DNA of 64,000 bases, from contig JAQBQH010000099.1 of NCBI GenBank assembly GCA_028287105.1, positions 1 through 64,000 on the forward strand. The letters run 5' to 3'. This DNA comes from Myxococcales bacterium (GTDB lineage Bacteria > Myxococcota_A > Polyangia > Palsa-1104). The translations under genes were made by a program, and so were the position numbers. The notes under the pieces were generated by a model. It did no database searches, was not told the origin of the DNA, and saw only the letters and a program-made list of their open reading frames with translations. Each line of letters opens with the position of its first letter. Within the stretch, counting starts at the first letter, position 1. Shown here in pieces: positions 7,469 to 17,311 of the stretch.

Positions 7469-9220
7469 GTGGCACGCACCCTCATTCCGACCGACGCGCT
7501 CGCAGCCGTCGTCCACAAAACCGTCACGGGCCTCCTCGGGGCTGATTACGCCGACGTGGATCCGCAGGTGCGCCGCTCCGCACACGCCGACCTGCAAGCG
7601 GACCTGGCGATGAGCCTCGCCCGACGGCTCAAGCAGGCGCCGCGCGCGATCGCCCAACGCATCGCGGACGCGATCCCCACCGGCGCCGCCAGCGACCTCG
7701 TCGACGCCGTCGAGGTGGCTGGTCCGGGGTTCTTGAACGTCAAGCTCAAGGACGAATGGCTCGCAGACGCTGCCATGGCCGCGGCGCGCGACGAGCGACT
7801 CGGCGTCGCGGTCGCGGCGACGCCCGAGCGCATCGTCCTCGACTACTCGCACCCGAACGTCGCCAAAGAGATGCACGTCGGGCACCTGCGCAGCACCGTC
7901 ATCGGCGACGCGCTGGCCCGCCTGCTCGAATGGCGCGGCCACACGGTGATCCGGCAAAACCACATCGGCGACTGGGGAACGCCGTTCGGCATGCTGATCG
8001 AGCACCTCATCGACCTCGGCGACGAGCAGGCTGGGCGCGAGTTGGCGATGGGCGAGCTCGGCCTGTTCTATAAGGCCGCGCGCCGAAAGTTCGACGAGGA
8101 TCCGGCATTCGCCGATCGCGCGCGCAAGCGCGTCGTCGCGCTCCAGGGCGGTGACGCGCCGACCCTCGAGCGCTGGCGCGTGCTGGTGGATTTGTCCGTT
8201 CGGTATTTCGAGAGCGTCTACGAGCGGCTCGGCATCACGCTCCGGCGCGAGGACCTGTGCGGCGAGAGCTCCTACAACGACCGCCTCGCTCCGCTGGCGC
8301 GCGAATCGAGCGAGAGCGGCTACGCGAAGCGGAGCGAGGGCGCGCTCTGCGTCTTCCCGGCGGGGTTCAAGAACAAGGAAGGGCAGCCGCTCCCGCTCAT
8401 CCTGCAAAAGAGCGACGGCGGATTCGGGTACGCGAGCACCGACCTGGCCGCCATTCGCTACCGCCTCATGGAGCTGCACGCGACGCGCATCCTCTACGTC
8501 GTCGGGGCGCCGCAAGCGCAGCATCTGTCGATGGTCTTCACGGTGGCGCAGGAGGTCGGTTGGCTCGCGCCGCCCGCCCGCGCCGAGCACGTCGCGTTCG
8601 GCTCCGTCCTCGGCACCGATAAGCGCATGTACCGGAGCCGGTCGGGCGACACGGTGCGCCTGGTCGATCTGCTGGACGAGGCGGTCGACCGCGCCGCGGC
8701 GGCGGTCGCCGAGAAGTCGCCGGAGCTCGACGCCGCGTCGCGTGCCGAGGTCGCACGCATCCTGGCGATGGGATCGATCAAATACGCCGATCTGTCGAAC
8801 GACCGCGTGAAGGACTACGTCTTCGATCTCGACCGCATGGTCTCGTTCGAAGGCAACAGCGCCGGCTATCTGCAGTACGCGTACGTGCGGACCAAGTCGA
8901 TAGCGCGCAAGGCCGGCGCCTCGTCGCCGCCGGGCGCGATCCGCGTCCAGGAAGTGGCCGAGCGATCGTTGACGATGGAGCTTCTGTCATTCGGCGCCGC
9001 CGTGAGGTCCGTCGAAGAGACGCTCGAGCCGCACCGCCTCGCCCATTACCTGTATGCGCTCGCGCTCGCCTTCACGGCCTTCTGGGACGCCTGTCCGGTG
9101 CTCCGCAGCGACGTTCCCGCCGACGTGCGCGCGTCGCGCCTCGCGCTCGTCGAGCTGACCGGCCGCACGCTCGCGCGCGGGCTCGCGCTGCTCGGCATCG
9201 AGGTGCCCGAGCGGATGTAG
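7469..9220 (+). CDS. argS: arginyl-tRNA synthetase
   Basis: A 583-residue class I synthetase charging tRNA-Arg in the cytoplasm, close to the E. coli length (577). Order of parts: N-terminal Add-1 tRNA-binding domain (to about residue 110), Rossmann catalytic core with the HIGH-type motif MHVGHLRST after LDYSHPNVAKE, the GTDKRMYRSRSGD loop in place of KMSKS, and the C-terminal DALR anticodon-binding domain from about residue 460. GTG 7469 is preceded by AAGGGGG. The gene stands alone between the map fragment and a convergent lipoprotein gene. It is the clearest core housekeeping gene in the window and probably marks the edge of the acquired 5' segment. Confidence 0.97.
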   Translation: MARTLIPTDALAAVVHKTVTGLLGADYADVDPQVRRSAHADLQADLAMSLARRLKQAPRAIAQRIADAIPTGAASDLVDAVEVAGPGFLNVKLKDEWLADAAMAAARDERLGVAVAATPERIVLDYSHPNVAKEMHVGHLRSTVIGDALARLLEWRGHTVIRQNHIGDWGTPFGMLIEHLIDLGDEQAGRELAMGELGLFYKAARRKFDEDPAFADRARKRVVALQGGDAPTLERWRVLVDLSVRYFESVYERLGITLRREDLCGESSYNDRLAPLARESSESGYAKRSEGALCVFPAGFKNKEGQPLPLILQKSDGGFGYASTDLAAIRYRLMELHATRILYVVGAPQAQHLSMVFTVAQEVGWLAPPARAEHVAFGSVLGTDKRMYRSRSGDTVRLVDLLDEAVDRAAAAVAEKSPELDAASRAEVARILAMGSIKYADLSNDRVKDYVFDLDRMVSFEGNSAGYLQYAYVRTKSIARKAGASSPPGAIRVQEVAERSLTMELLSFGAAVRSVEETLEPHRLAHYLYALALAFTAFWDACPVLRSDVPADVRASRLALVELTGRTLARGLALLGIEVPERM

Positions 9221-9299
9221 CGCGCGTCCTCAGGCGTGGCGGGCGACGCGCACGATCATCCATAGCTCGGGATCGCATTGCGAGCATCGAGCCCCGCGT

Positions 9300-10640
9300 T
9301 CATCGGAGATTTGTGACCGCGACGAATCCAGCCCCCTTGTCGTCGCTACTACCAAGCTGTCCGCCTCCGACCAACTCACCGCCTCGAGCGGCGACCGCGT
9401 ACCCGTAGTCGTCGCTATTCGTTCCCATCCGCCAGGCCTCGACGCAGCCGCCGTCTGAGGCGATGAGCGCCATCACGACGTCACTGCCGCCCACACTGGC
9501 AGCTCGGCAATTGCCAATCTCCGCCGTCCTTTCGAAGTGACCTATCACAACCGCGCGTCCAAGTTGATCGACGTCGACCGCGTGAAACGAAATCACCGTC
9601 GGAGCTCGGCGAATCCACTGTTCCTCGCCCGCCGCGGAGAACCGTGCAGTGAAACCCTCGAGGTGACCGAGGGTGATCATCGGGACTCCCGTGTCGAGCG
9701 GAACTTCGCCCTGGAAGCTACCGACGACATAGACCGCACCCTCCCGGCCAAACGCAGCCGATTTCGCAATATCGAATCCAGGCCCGCCCAAACGGCGCGA
9801 CCACTGGTGGCGGCCGTCAGCGTCGAGCTTGACCACAACTGCGTCGAAGTCACCCGCGCTAACAAGCGTGCCTCCGCCGAAGTCGACGCTTCCCTCGCTC
9901 GGTTTGATTTCGCCGGAGAACTGCCCGACGAGAACAGACTCCCCTCGTCCATTTGCCCTGATGCCCCGCGCAATGTCGTTGCCGCGGCCCCCGAACTGTC
10001 GAGCCCAGACCGTTGCGAAATCGCGCGTTGTCTTCGCCACGAAGATATCGTGCGAGCCGTGGCTCGCGAAGACGTTCGCGCCAAGAGTGACGTTCGCTGC
10101 GAACGAACCAGCGACCAGAAAGCCCGAACCCGAGCGCGTGATCGATCGACAGAGATCGTCGCCCGCTCCTCCAATCTGCACGCCAGAAACAACGCGCCCA
10201 TCTCGGCCGTCGATCCTGGCTAAGAAACAGTCGCCCTCGCCTGCGCTCGTCAGCTCCTTCGTCTTGGCCAGGGTGATTTTCTCGCGAAAATTGCCCACCG
10301 CGACGATGTCGTCTCCGTCAATGACCAACGCCTCGACCCTGGCTCCGCCGCCGCCCGTTGACCGCCACTGCCAACTCAATCGACCGTCGACGCCCAGGCG
10401 ACTCACGAATGCGTCCTCACCGCTACTGCCGCCGACCGTAGGAGCGCCACCCGCGTCGATCGCAACCGCGTCGACCAGATCGCCAACTTTCGCAACGACT
10501 CGTGGCTGTGCATCGACGCCTTCGCGTCGAACGGCTGTCGTGTGCCTGCAGGCGACCATCGCCAACAAACCCAGAAGCTCTAGAGACCGACCCCGTCGTT
10601 GATCGGACGACACACGGTTTGCGAGCCATCCTTCGCGCAT
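9300..10640 (-). CDS. SBBP-type beta-propeller lipoprotein
   Basis: About 446 residues from ATG 10640, with a basic start, the hydrophobic run LELLGLLAMVAC and a candidate lipidation Cys31 (an imperfect lipobox). The rest is a chain of blades of about 50 residues of the SBBP/beta-propeller kind: repeated units such as ...FVSRLGVDGRLSWQW, ...FLARIDGRDGRVV, ...DDLCRSITRSGSGFLVAGSF, ...VVKLDADGRHQWSRRLGGPGFD. Such proteins are exported and their ligands are mostly unknown. An upstream in-frame start at 10688 is possible. Convergent with argS, and 54 bp downstream of the TPR-like gene on the same strand. Confidence 0.7.
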   Translation of the reverse strand: MREGWLANRVSSDQRRGRSLELLGLLAMVACRHTTAVRREGVDAQPRVVAKVGDLVDAVAIDAGGAPTVGGSSGEDAFVSRLGVDGRLSWQWRSTGGGGARVEALVIDGDDIVAVGNFREKITLAKTKELTSAGEGDCFLARIDGRDGRVVSGVQIGGAGDDLCRSITRSGSGFLVAGSFAANVTLGANVFASHGSHDIFVAKTTRDFATVWARQFGGRGNDIARGIRANGRGESVLVGQFSGEIKPSEGSVDFGGGTLVSAGDFDAVVVKLDADGRHQWSRRLGGPGFDIAKSAAFGREGAVYVVGSFQGEVPLDTGVPMITLGHLEGFTARFSAAGEEQWIRRAPTVISFHAVDVDQLGRAVVIGHFERTAEIGNCRAASVGGSDVVMALIASDGGCVEAWRMGTNSDDYGYAVAARGGELVGGGQLGSSDDKGAGFVAVTNLR

Positions 10641-10694
10641 CGCTGATCCTCGGGAAACTTCGTGTTCGCGACGCAGATCAATTCGCACGTCGAT

Positions 10695-12383
10695 TTACGG
10701 TTTGCTGGCAAGCGCGCGATGCAGTTCGTCTAGCCCAGGCTGATCAGCGTCGGCGTGCTGCCAGACTACTCCAAGCTCGGACCAATAAGCTGAAGCCGAT
10801 GAATCATTCGCCGCAGTCGCTGCTTGCGCGGCACGCCAAAGCGCGCGCCCTCGTCGCGGATGCATTTCGAGTGCGCGACGGTATTCTTCAAGCGCCTCCT
10901 TCGCGTGGCCGCCCGCCAGCAAAATATCGCCGAGTCGTTCGCGCGCTGTCACCCCTTGGACTGGGTCTGTGGGAGGCGTGCGCTCTTCAAGCGCGATCGC
11001 CGCGCGCAGTTGCGCTATCCCAGCTTTCTCGTCGCCGCGCAGCGCCGCCGCCCGTCCTCGCAGCTCCAGTTCGCCCCCGCGCCATCCATCGCGGTCGTGC
11101 TTCTCCATCGTCGCTGCGACCTTGGCCAATGCATCGGCGAATCGATTTGCGCTGGCTGCATCTTTACGCGCCAGTGCCGCGACGCCTTTCAGCCATGTCA
11201 GAGTTGCCGTTTCGATTTGCTGCGCTTTAGCATTGCGCGCCGCCGCTGGATGACACGTCGGCGGCGGCGGTTGCGTCGTGGATGATCCGATGTCGACCGC
11301 CGACGGCTCTCGCGTCGCAAGAGGAGCGATCAACTCGTCCAGACGGGACCAATCGTCGGACTCGATTAGATAGTCCGTCGCGATGTGCAGATAGATCACT
11401 CGCATCCACGCTGGCTCATCTCGCACTGCCTTCACGTCTGCCAACGCCCGCTGCACTACTTCGTACGCCTTGCGCCGCTTTCCCTGTTCGAGCGACACCG
11501 CTTCGAGCCACGCAAGCGTATGGTGGTCGTGATAGCTCGGGTCGATTTTCTTGCGACGGACCCACGCGTCGGACGCGGCCCAAGAAGCGTCGTTCGCCTG
11601 CTCCGCCTCGGGCCACATACCAAGTTGCACGAAAGTGTGGGACGGCATGTGGAGAGCATGGCTCGCCTCAGGAGCAATTTTTCCGTAACGTCGAGCTGCC
11701 GGCAACGCAAGTATCGCGTGCTCGGTGTCGTCGAATGCATGAATCACGTAGTGAGCGGCGCCTGGGTGATCGGGGTTGTGTGCGAGCACGTCAAGCGCAA
11801 TGGCGCCGGCCTCGGCATAGCGGCGAAAGCCAGGCTTCCCCCCCTCGTCATATAGCTCGTTCGTGACTTCCCCGAGTAAAGCGACGGCGTACAGCACGGC
11901 CGCCTCGTCATCGGCGGGATATCGTTTGTGCAGATTGCGGAGGGCCGTCGCATACGCTGTCCACCGGTACTGGCGGTCTCCTTCTCCAAAGAGGAGACGT
12001 GCTGCTTCGATGAAGCCCTGCTCGCGCTCTGTCAGCTTGGCTTCCGTCGGTAACTTCGCCATTACAGCTCGCGACGCCGCGAGATCTTCGCCACCCCAAA
12101 CGGGATGGTAGTGCGTGAGGGCCTCGCCCCAATAGCCCATCGCGAACGTCGGGGAGGTGGCCGTGGCCGCTCGAAACTCGTCTCGCGCCTCTTCGTACCA
12201 GAATGAGTGCATCGCCAACATGCCACGCAAGAAGTGGCGGCGGGACTCCTCTGAGCCTGTAACCGGGAACTCAATCCGACCGAGCGAGGCTTCCGGCTTT
12301 GGCGCCGACTTCGCGATGGCCGTGAGCGGCAAGACGGCGAGGGCAAAGGCGCCAAGCGTTCTCAGACGCATGACGGCCATCAT
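10695..12383 (-). CDS. exported TPR-repeat protein
   Basis: About 562 residues. The start MMAVMRLRTLGAFALAVLPL and following TAIAKSA look like a Sec signal peptide; either ATG 12383 or ATG 12371 could be used and no strong ribosome site separates them. The mature part has tetratricopeptide-like helices (FLRGMLAMHSFWYEEARDEF, FAMGYWGEALTHYHPVWGG) and a His-rich conserved stretch around HPGAAHYVIHAFDD and ALHMPSHTFVQLGMW. This pattern is seen in unnamed periplasmic TPR proteins of many bacteria. Later repeats (RERLGDILLAGGHAKEALEEY) are classical TPR. Function unknown, probably a protein-protein scaffold. Divergent from the unknown gene at 12419. Confidence 0.75.
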   Translation of the reverse strand: MMAVMRLRTLGAFALAVLPLTAIAKSAPKPEASLGRIEFPVTGSEESRRHFLRGMLAMHSFWYEEARDEFRAATATSPTFAMGYWGEALTHYHPVWGGEDLAASRAVMAKLPTEAKLTEREQGFIEAARLLFGEGDRQYRWTAYATALRNLHKRYPADDEAAVLYAVALLGEVTNELYDEGGKPGFRRYAEAGAIALDVLAHNPDHPGAAHYVIHAFDDTEHAILALPAARRYGKIAPEASHALHMPSHTFVQLGMWPEAEQANDASWAASDAWVRRKKIDPSYHDHHTLAWLEAVSLEQGKRRKAYEVVQRALADVKAVRDEPAWMRVIYLHIATDYLIESDDWSRLDELIAPLATREPSAVDIGSSTTQPPPPTCHPAAARNAKAQQIETATLTWLKGVAALARKDAASANRFADALAKVAATMEKHDRDGWRGGELELRGRAAALRGDEKAGIAQLRAAIALEERTPPTDPVQGVTARERLGDILLAGGHAKEALEEYRRALEMHPRRGRALWRAAQAATAANDSSASAYWSELGVVWQHADADQPGLDELHRALASKP

Positions 12384-12418
12384 ATCGCGCCAGAGCGCCG
12401 AGAGCGACTGCCGACGGC

Positions 12419-13645
12419 TTGCAATTTCATACCGTGGTCGTGGCGCGAGGGTTGCCACTGACGATTGGTGGGGTCTCTCGCTGGATTCGATCGCGTAGCA
12501 ACATCGACGAGGACTCCTTTGTGGACGTGCTCTGCGCACACCTGAAGGCGACGCACCATCCTCCACTCAATGCCCGCGAAGCTGCAGTCGTCGACGGGAT
12601 CTTCGCTCCGGAGGTTACTCGCCAACGCATTTCAGCGGCCTTTCATGCATGGCTTATGGGCGACCGCGTCTTCCGAATCGAGAGACCGTCGTGGGGGAGA
12701 ATTTGGCTTGTCGCGCTGTTGGCGCATATGGCGCCCAGCCGCTCAGTGTTGCTCGCTGACTCAATCCGCGACCCAACAATGATTCACGCGCTGACGTCAC
12801 GCCTCAGCTTCTCTGACCGTTTCGATATCGACAGCGTGGCTCGAGCGTTGCTGAGAAGTTCGTCTTGCTTCTGCCGCGCATTGGCTATTCAAGCGATGGC
12901 AGCTCCTCTTCACCGTGCGAGCTTCGGCAATACTCCGGACGTCCCCGCGGATCCGCTTGCGCTGATTCGACGATTGCGCGTGTTGGGGGTCGGCGAAGAA
13001 AGCTTGGCGCAGTATTGCGGCGAATGGCTTCGCGCGCGCCCGAAGGGGTCACAACTACACGAACTGTGTGCGGCGATAAGCGATGTCATACCGAAAGTCG
13101 GACCCGTGGCGATACCGGAATTGCTCGCCAACGCATTCGAAGCTGACGAGCATGCGGTCGCTGCGGCCACGGAATCCACTCGGACTTGGCCGTACGTACT
13201 GCAGAGCGCTTACGCGACTGCGTTCATCGATCTCATTGCGCGCAAGTGGACCGGATTCGAAAATGGCAAACCTACCGCTCCGCGTTTTGACGGGCGCGCG
13301 TGGCGAATCATTCTGACGTTTGGCCAGATCGTGTCCGCACATTTTGATCTTGATGCGCGCACAGCTGTCGCTGCTCTCGAACAAGCGATGGGCGTACGGG
13401 ACTTGATGAAGTTCATGCGGCCGATGTCGCCGCTCCATCGCAGACGCGACATCGACGATGCTGCGAAGTCGCTCGGCATGGCGTTATTCACGGAGATATC
13501 GACCGCAAGTTTCTGCGTCGATGACGGCCTTTCCGTGAGGGAGGATCTAACGAATCGGTTGTATGACCTTCTCGAAACGTTTGGTCCGGACCTGGACGAG
13601 CAGTACGTTTCGTGCGCTGTCCAGTTACTCTTCAAGCGATGGTAG
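12419..13645 (+). CDS. hypothetical protein, 408 residues
   Basis: I do not recognise this protein. It is predicted to be cytoplasmic, largely alpha-helical, with repeated Leu/Ala heptad-like stretches (MIHALTSRLSFSDRFDIDSV, ALIRRLRVLGVGEESLAQYC, ELLANAFEADEHAVAAATES) but no motif I can name, no signal peptide and no clear membrane segment. It could be a HEAT-like solenoid. Its base composition is less GC-rich than neighbouring core genes. The coding call rests on length and on amino-acid composition that is far less Arg-rich than the competing frames. Divergent from the TPR gene with only about 35 bp between starts. Confidence 0.55.
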   Translation: MQFHTVVVARGLPLTIGGVSRWIRSRSNIDEDSFVDVLCAHLKATHHPPLNAREAAVVDGIFAPEVTRQRISAAFHAWLMGDRVFRIERPSWGRIWLVALLAHMAPSRSVLLADSIRDPTMIHALTSRLSFSDRFDIDSVARALLRSSSCFCRALAIQAMAAPLHRASFGNTPDVPADPLALIRRLRVLGVGEESLAQYCGEWLRARPKGSQLHELCAAISDVIPKVGPVAIPELLANAFEADEHAVAAATESTRTWPYVLQSAYATAFIDLIARKWTGFENGKPTAPRFDGRAWRIILTFGQIVSAHFDLDARTAVAALEQAMGVRDLMKFMRPMSPLHRRRDIDDAAKSLGMALFTEISTASFCVDDGLSVREDLTNRLYDLLETFGPDLDEQYVSCAVQLLFKRW

Positions 13646-13819
13646 TCGACTTCGACTTTCGTCAACCTTAAAGGTCGCGATCGGCGAGCAGCCCGCCTCC
13701 AACGGCTGATCGTCAGGACGACTCGGGCGTGCCGACACCGGCACAAGTACAGGTCCGGAACTGCAGACGCCCGCAATCTCGCGCCCGCATACCTAAGCAC
13801 GACCGAGCCGAACGACGTC

Positions 13820-13981
13820 AACCTCAAGCGGCTGACCGAGGCGCACATCGAGCACGTGATTGTCGCATGCGACAGCAATCTGTCACTCTCAGCAAAGCTG
13901 CTCGGGATGCACCGTCGATCGCTCCAGCGCCACGCGCTGCGCAGGCGACGAGGCTCGTCAAAGAGGAAACGGAGCATTTAG
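13820..13981 (+). pseudogene. Fis-type HTH remnant of an ActR/RegA-like response regulator
   Basis: The frame read from 13820 gives NLKRLTEAHIEHVIVACDSN, then LSLSAKLLGMHRRSLQRHAL and a basic tail before TAG at 13979-13981. This matches the C-terminal helix-turn-helix of RegA/ActR/PrrA regulators (HIxxVLxxCxGNxSxAARxLGMHRRxLQR). The upstream sequence is open in the same frame back to the stop of the previous gene but shows no receiver domain or DD/K phosphorylation residues, and no good start with a ribosome site. Most likely a truncated regulator; a tiny stand-alone HTH protein is less likely. Nothing else was seen in 13646-14095. Confidence 0.5.
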
Positions 13982-14095
13982 GCGCGCACGAGCACGTCGC
14001 CCGTCGCGATGCTGTCGCGACGCATACGTGCATCATTTCGTAGCGAACTCATCCCGGTCGTCGACGACGCGCAGTTGGCAGTCCTGCGGATTACG

Positions 14096-15531
14096 CTAAC
14101 GGTTCGTGCCGGCCGTAGCCGGCATTCCGCCGTCGATCTCGGCGATGACGCGCTTCGCCGATTCGAAGGCGCCCTGCATGAATCCGGGCCAACGTGAGGT
14201 GTGATCACCTGCGAAGTGAATCCGGCCTTCGGGGCGCGCGATATCCTGACTCAGGTCAATCAACTGTCCAGGCGCGAAGAAGCAGTAGTCGCCTCGGGCC
14301 CATGGATCGTCGTCCCAATACTTCGATGTGCCGCCCTCCGCGTACCCCGAAACTCCCGCGTGCACCTTGTCATGTCACGGATTGTCGTCGACAACCGCCC
14401 TGGCTCGTCGAGCTTCGACATGGCGCGCGCGCGCTCGCCGACACAGTAACTCGATAGGATTCCGCGCTGTCCCGCTTGTGTCACGGTATCGTCGTAGATC
14501 TCCTGAATCGGCAAGTCTGTGCTCGCACTACCGGCCTGTTTGCGAGTGAGCCAGAATCGCTCCCGCATTTGAACGAAGACGCGCGCAACTGAGGTGTAGG
14601 GCAACTTGGCTATCGCACGCTGTTTGCCGACCGAGAATGCTGGTTCCACTTCGATACCACGCAGAACCGAAAAACTGAGCGTACAAACAAGACGGTCTCC
14701 CGTTAACCTTGAAGAAGTTCCCGTCGGCGTTTGACAGTACACTCGGACACCGTGCCGGTCCTGCTCGAGGCGACGCGCAATCACGCCGTATCGAATCCGA
14801 TGCGATAGAGCTTTCGCCATCGCCTCGGGGAGCCGGTCGGTGCCCCCTTGAATTCTGTAGAGTGCCGTCGCTTTCGCATCCAGGGCCGCGCCACGAAGCC
14901 AGCTCAGGGCCGAGTAGCTGTCGATGCCTTCGCCAAGCAATCCGGCGTATCCCATGCCAAGCTGGTGCAGCTCCGTCTCTGTCGCGCCCTGCTTGCGAAG
15001 TAGCGCCGCCCAGCTCAGTTTGTCGTACTCCGCGATCTGCGGAGTGGGCCAACTAGGCGAGAGCGGATCTCCTGCAGTAGTTTCGAGTGGACGGACATAC
15101 TTCTTGCCGAGCCCTGTCGGCAGATCCTGGATTCGAACCCGTCGACCTCCAGTGTACCAGTAGTAGGTCAAGTCGCGGTTCCACTGCTCAGGCGTCAATG
15201 ACAAGCCGAAGCGCTTGCAGTACGCGATGGTCAGATCGTGACTGTCGGACACGAAGACTGCACCGGCCTCACCGTAGAGCCCGTCGGCGAACGGCTCTCT
15301 GATCGTAAAGACGCGTCCGCCGGGGCGCGTGCGCGCCTCGATGACTGTAACGTCGTGACCAGAAGCGATGAGATCTAGCGCTGCCGCTAACCCCGACACG
15401 CCCGCTCCCGGAACGATGATCTTCTGACGAGGCGATCTGGGCTGCTTTGGCTGCGCCCGCGTCGATTGAGAGAGGAGAGCGAAAGCCGAGGTCGCCAGCA
15501 GGCGTTGTATGAAGACTCGTCGGGAGTCCAT
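14096..15531 (-). pseudogene. flavin monoamine oxidase, Tat-exported, single frameshift
   Basis: An FAD-dependent amine oxidase of about 478 residues if repaired. The N-terminus MDSRRVFIQRLLATSAFALL carries a twin-arginine motif. The dinucleotide-binding fold follows (IIVPGAGVSGLAAALDL, then EARTRPGGRV). The main frame runs intact from 15531 to about 14371 and then turns into unrelated sequence. The family's C-terminus (KVHAGVSGYAEGGTSKYWDD, ... RIHFAGDHTSRWPGFMQGAF) continues in another frame from about 14370 to 14096. The junction is explained by loss of one A in a short A run (plus-strand TTGT at 14367-14370), where ACAAGG stands for expected ACNAAGG. It is either a real recent mutation or a sequencing error. 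If intact it would oxidise amines or amino acids in the periplasm. Confidence 0.85.
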
Positions 15532-16153
15532 CCTTTTGCTGACAACGGACTTTAACGAAAGTTCCCGCGTTATCGCAGGATCGTCGCATTGTCGGGGAAC
15601 GATCGTCCGCCTACGGCGAACGCATCTCGCTAATCTTCCACAATGGACCGCTCTCCGGAGCGAGCGCGAATTGCTTCGTTATCACGACCCGACCAATGGC
15701 GCGTATCGCCCGTGCGTCCGACGGCGGGCGACGAGACGAACAGCGCGGTAGCAGCGAGCCACCGACTCTCCCCTGCTCCGACGTTATATAGTCGCTGTGC
15801 TGTCTCGGCCCGATGCGGCAATTCGTCGCATCCGGCTAGTTCCGTACAAGCCGCTACAGGCAACTGATCCGAGGCGGAGACTAGTGGACCACAAGAGGAA
15901 GTAATCGCCGGCAACGATCGCGGCTTCGAGCGTCGGTCCGCTGTTTAGCCGTCTTGTGGCTACGACGGAGAAGCGACCGCCGCACCGGCAGCGGCGATGG
16001 GCACAGCTTCGGGTCGTCGAAGTACGGTCATCGCAACGTACGTTAGGGTATGCGAGTCCTCTGGTGACGACGGCTTTCACGCGGTCGATGGAGAGCAGTC
16101 GTAAACAATAGACTAGTAGCGCGACCACGCCGGACGATGTGTTACGCGTGGAG
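15532..16153. other. gene-free interval
   Basis: About 620 bp between the amine oxidase start and the end of the Gly-rich lipoprotein gene. Open frames here are short, Arg/Ser-rich and match no family I recognise. The amine oxidase promoter should lie at its left end. No tRNA cloverleaf or clear terminator was identified. Confidence 0.5.
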
Positions 16154-17311
16154 TCATTTGCAGACAACGTCGACTTCAGCGCCTTGCGTGAAGTAGACGG
16201 AATCACCGTCGACGACTCCGCGGGCAACGTTTGGCGCGAGAACGGCGAAGCCGCTGCCGTCGGTGTCAATTCGTGCGAGCCCCTGGCCCGACTCGTAGTA
16301 GAGCTTCGTTCCGTCGCGGACGACAAAGCCGCCCGCAGTGGCACCGCTGCCGGAACCCACTGGCCCTAGTGTGGTTCCGAATTGTGGCGGGAAGGCGAAC
16401 AGGGTTCCGCGGTAATCTACGACGTACGCTCGGTTGATGTCGACGGCGATAGGCAACGGTGAACCGCCAAGAACTCCCTCGCCGATGACGGTGATGGCGC
16501 CCGTGTTCTTCTCGAGCCGGAGAATCCGCCCGCTTTCCGCACCCAGGAATACATGCCATGGATCGACAGCGAGTCTCCCGCCGACTTGCAACGCTGCCAG
16601 TTGCTTTGCCGGGCCGCCGCCGGTGGGAACAAACCAAACGCCGGACTCGTCGCTGTAATACAGAGTCGAGCCGTCAAGCACCAAGCCCCGGAAGAACTGA
16701 CCCTCGGCGAGGACGACGTTTGTCCCACCAAAGCGCCAAGCGTAGATGAACGAATGCATACTGCCGTCCGCGAGAACCGTCGAGCTTGTCCAATAGACGC
16801 CATTTTGATCGACGGCGATGTCAACGACAGGCTCACCGGCGTTCGGGTTGTCAGTCGCCGTCTCGGCCATGCCGCCCGTTTTGAGGACGCGACGGATCGT
16901 CGCCTGCGGGAACGAGTCGTCGGCCCAATACACGTAAGTTGCATCCACCGTGACCGCGCCCGGCGCCGGACTGTCCGCGAGCCGTGTCGGGCTAAGAGGG
17001 CACCCGCCGGTGCCGCCGCCACCGCCACCGGTGCCGCCACCACCCGTTCCGCCGCCGCCCCCGGTACCACTGCCACCACCGCCGCCGCCAGTACCACCGC
17101 CGCCACCGCCAGCGCCGCCGCCACCGGTGCCGCCCGTCCCTCCAGCACCCGGATTTGAAGAGCCGCCGTCGGGGGCAGAGGTCGTTACGCCACCGTCGTC
17201 AGACCCGCCCGTCGAGCCCGGCGGCGTCGACGAGGGAATGACTTGCGTCGATCCGCCGGATGAGCCGCAACCCGCAAGAACGCCAGCCAAAACGAATGCA
17301 ATACGTCGCAT
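16154..17311 (-). CDS. lipoprotein with Gly-rich linker and beta-propeller-like domain
   Basis: 385 residues from ATG 17311 (MRRIAFVLAGVLAGC), with a good lipobox and lipidation at Cys15. Residues about 18-105 are a low-complexity Gly/Ser/Thr linker, then one Cys and a C-terminal domain of about 275 residues with repeated YWAD/YWTSS/YYSDE-type strands (VTVDATYVYWADDS, IAVDQNGVYWTSS, LVLDGSTLYYSDES, FVVRDGTKLYYESG). These resemble the Tyr-Trp-rich blades of DUF5050/LDL-receptor-type propellers. The protein should sit on the outer membrane with the propeller held away by the linker. An upstream in-frame ATG at 17332 is less likely. Role unknown; linkers of this kind are frequent in myxobacterial surface proteins. 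Confidence 0.75.
   Translation of the reverse strand: MRRIAFVLAGVLAGCGSSGGSTQVIPSSTPPGSTGGSDDGGVTTSAPDGGSSNPGAGGTGGTGGGGAGGGGGGTGGGGGGSGTGGGGGTGGGGTGGGGGGTGGCPLSPTRLADSPAPGAVTVDATYVYWADDSFPQATIRRVLKTGGMAETATDNPNAGEPVVDIAVDQNGVYWTSSTVLADGSMHSFIYAWRFGGTNVVLAEGQFFRGLVLDGSTLYYSDESGVWFVPTGGGPAKQLAALQVGGRLAVDPWHVFLGAESGRILRLEKNTGAITVIGEGVLGGSPLPIAVDINRAYVVDYRGTLFAFPPQFGTTLGPVGSGSGATAGGFVVRDGTKLYYESGQGLARIDTDGSGFAVLAPNVARGVVDGDSVYFTQGAEVDVVCK
16997..17150 (-). repeat. low-complexity Gly-linker coding tract
   Basis: A run of near-perfect GGC/GGT-type triplets on the minus strand, with interspersed Thr, Ser and Ala codons, encoding the poly-Gly linker of the lipoprotein. The unit is irregular, mostly 3-12 bp. 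It is prone to slippage and to assembly length error. Confidence 0.8.
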
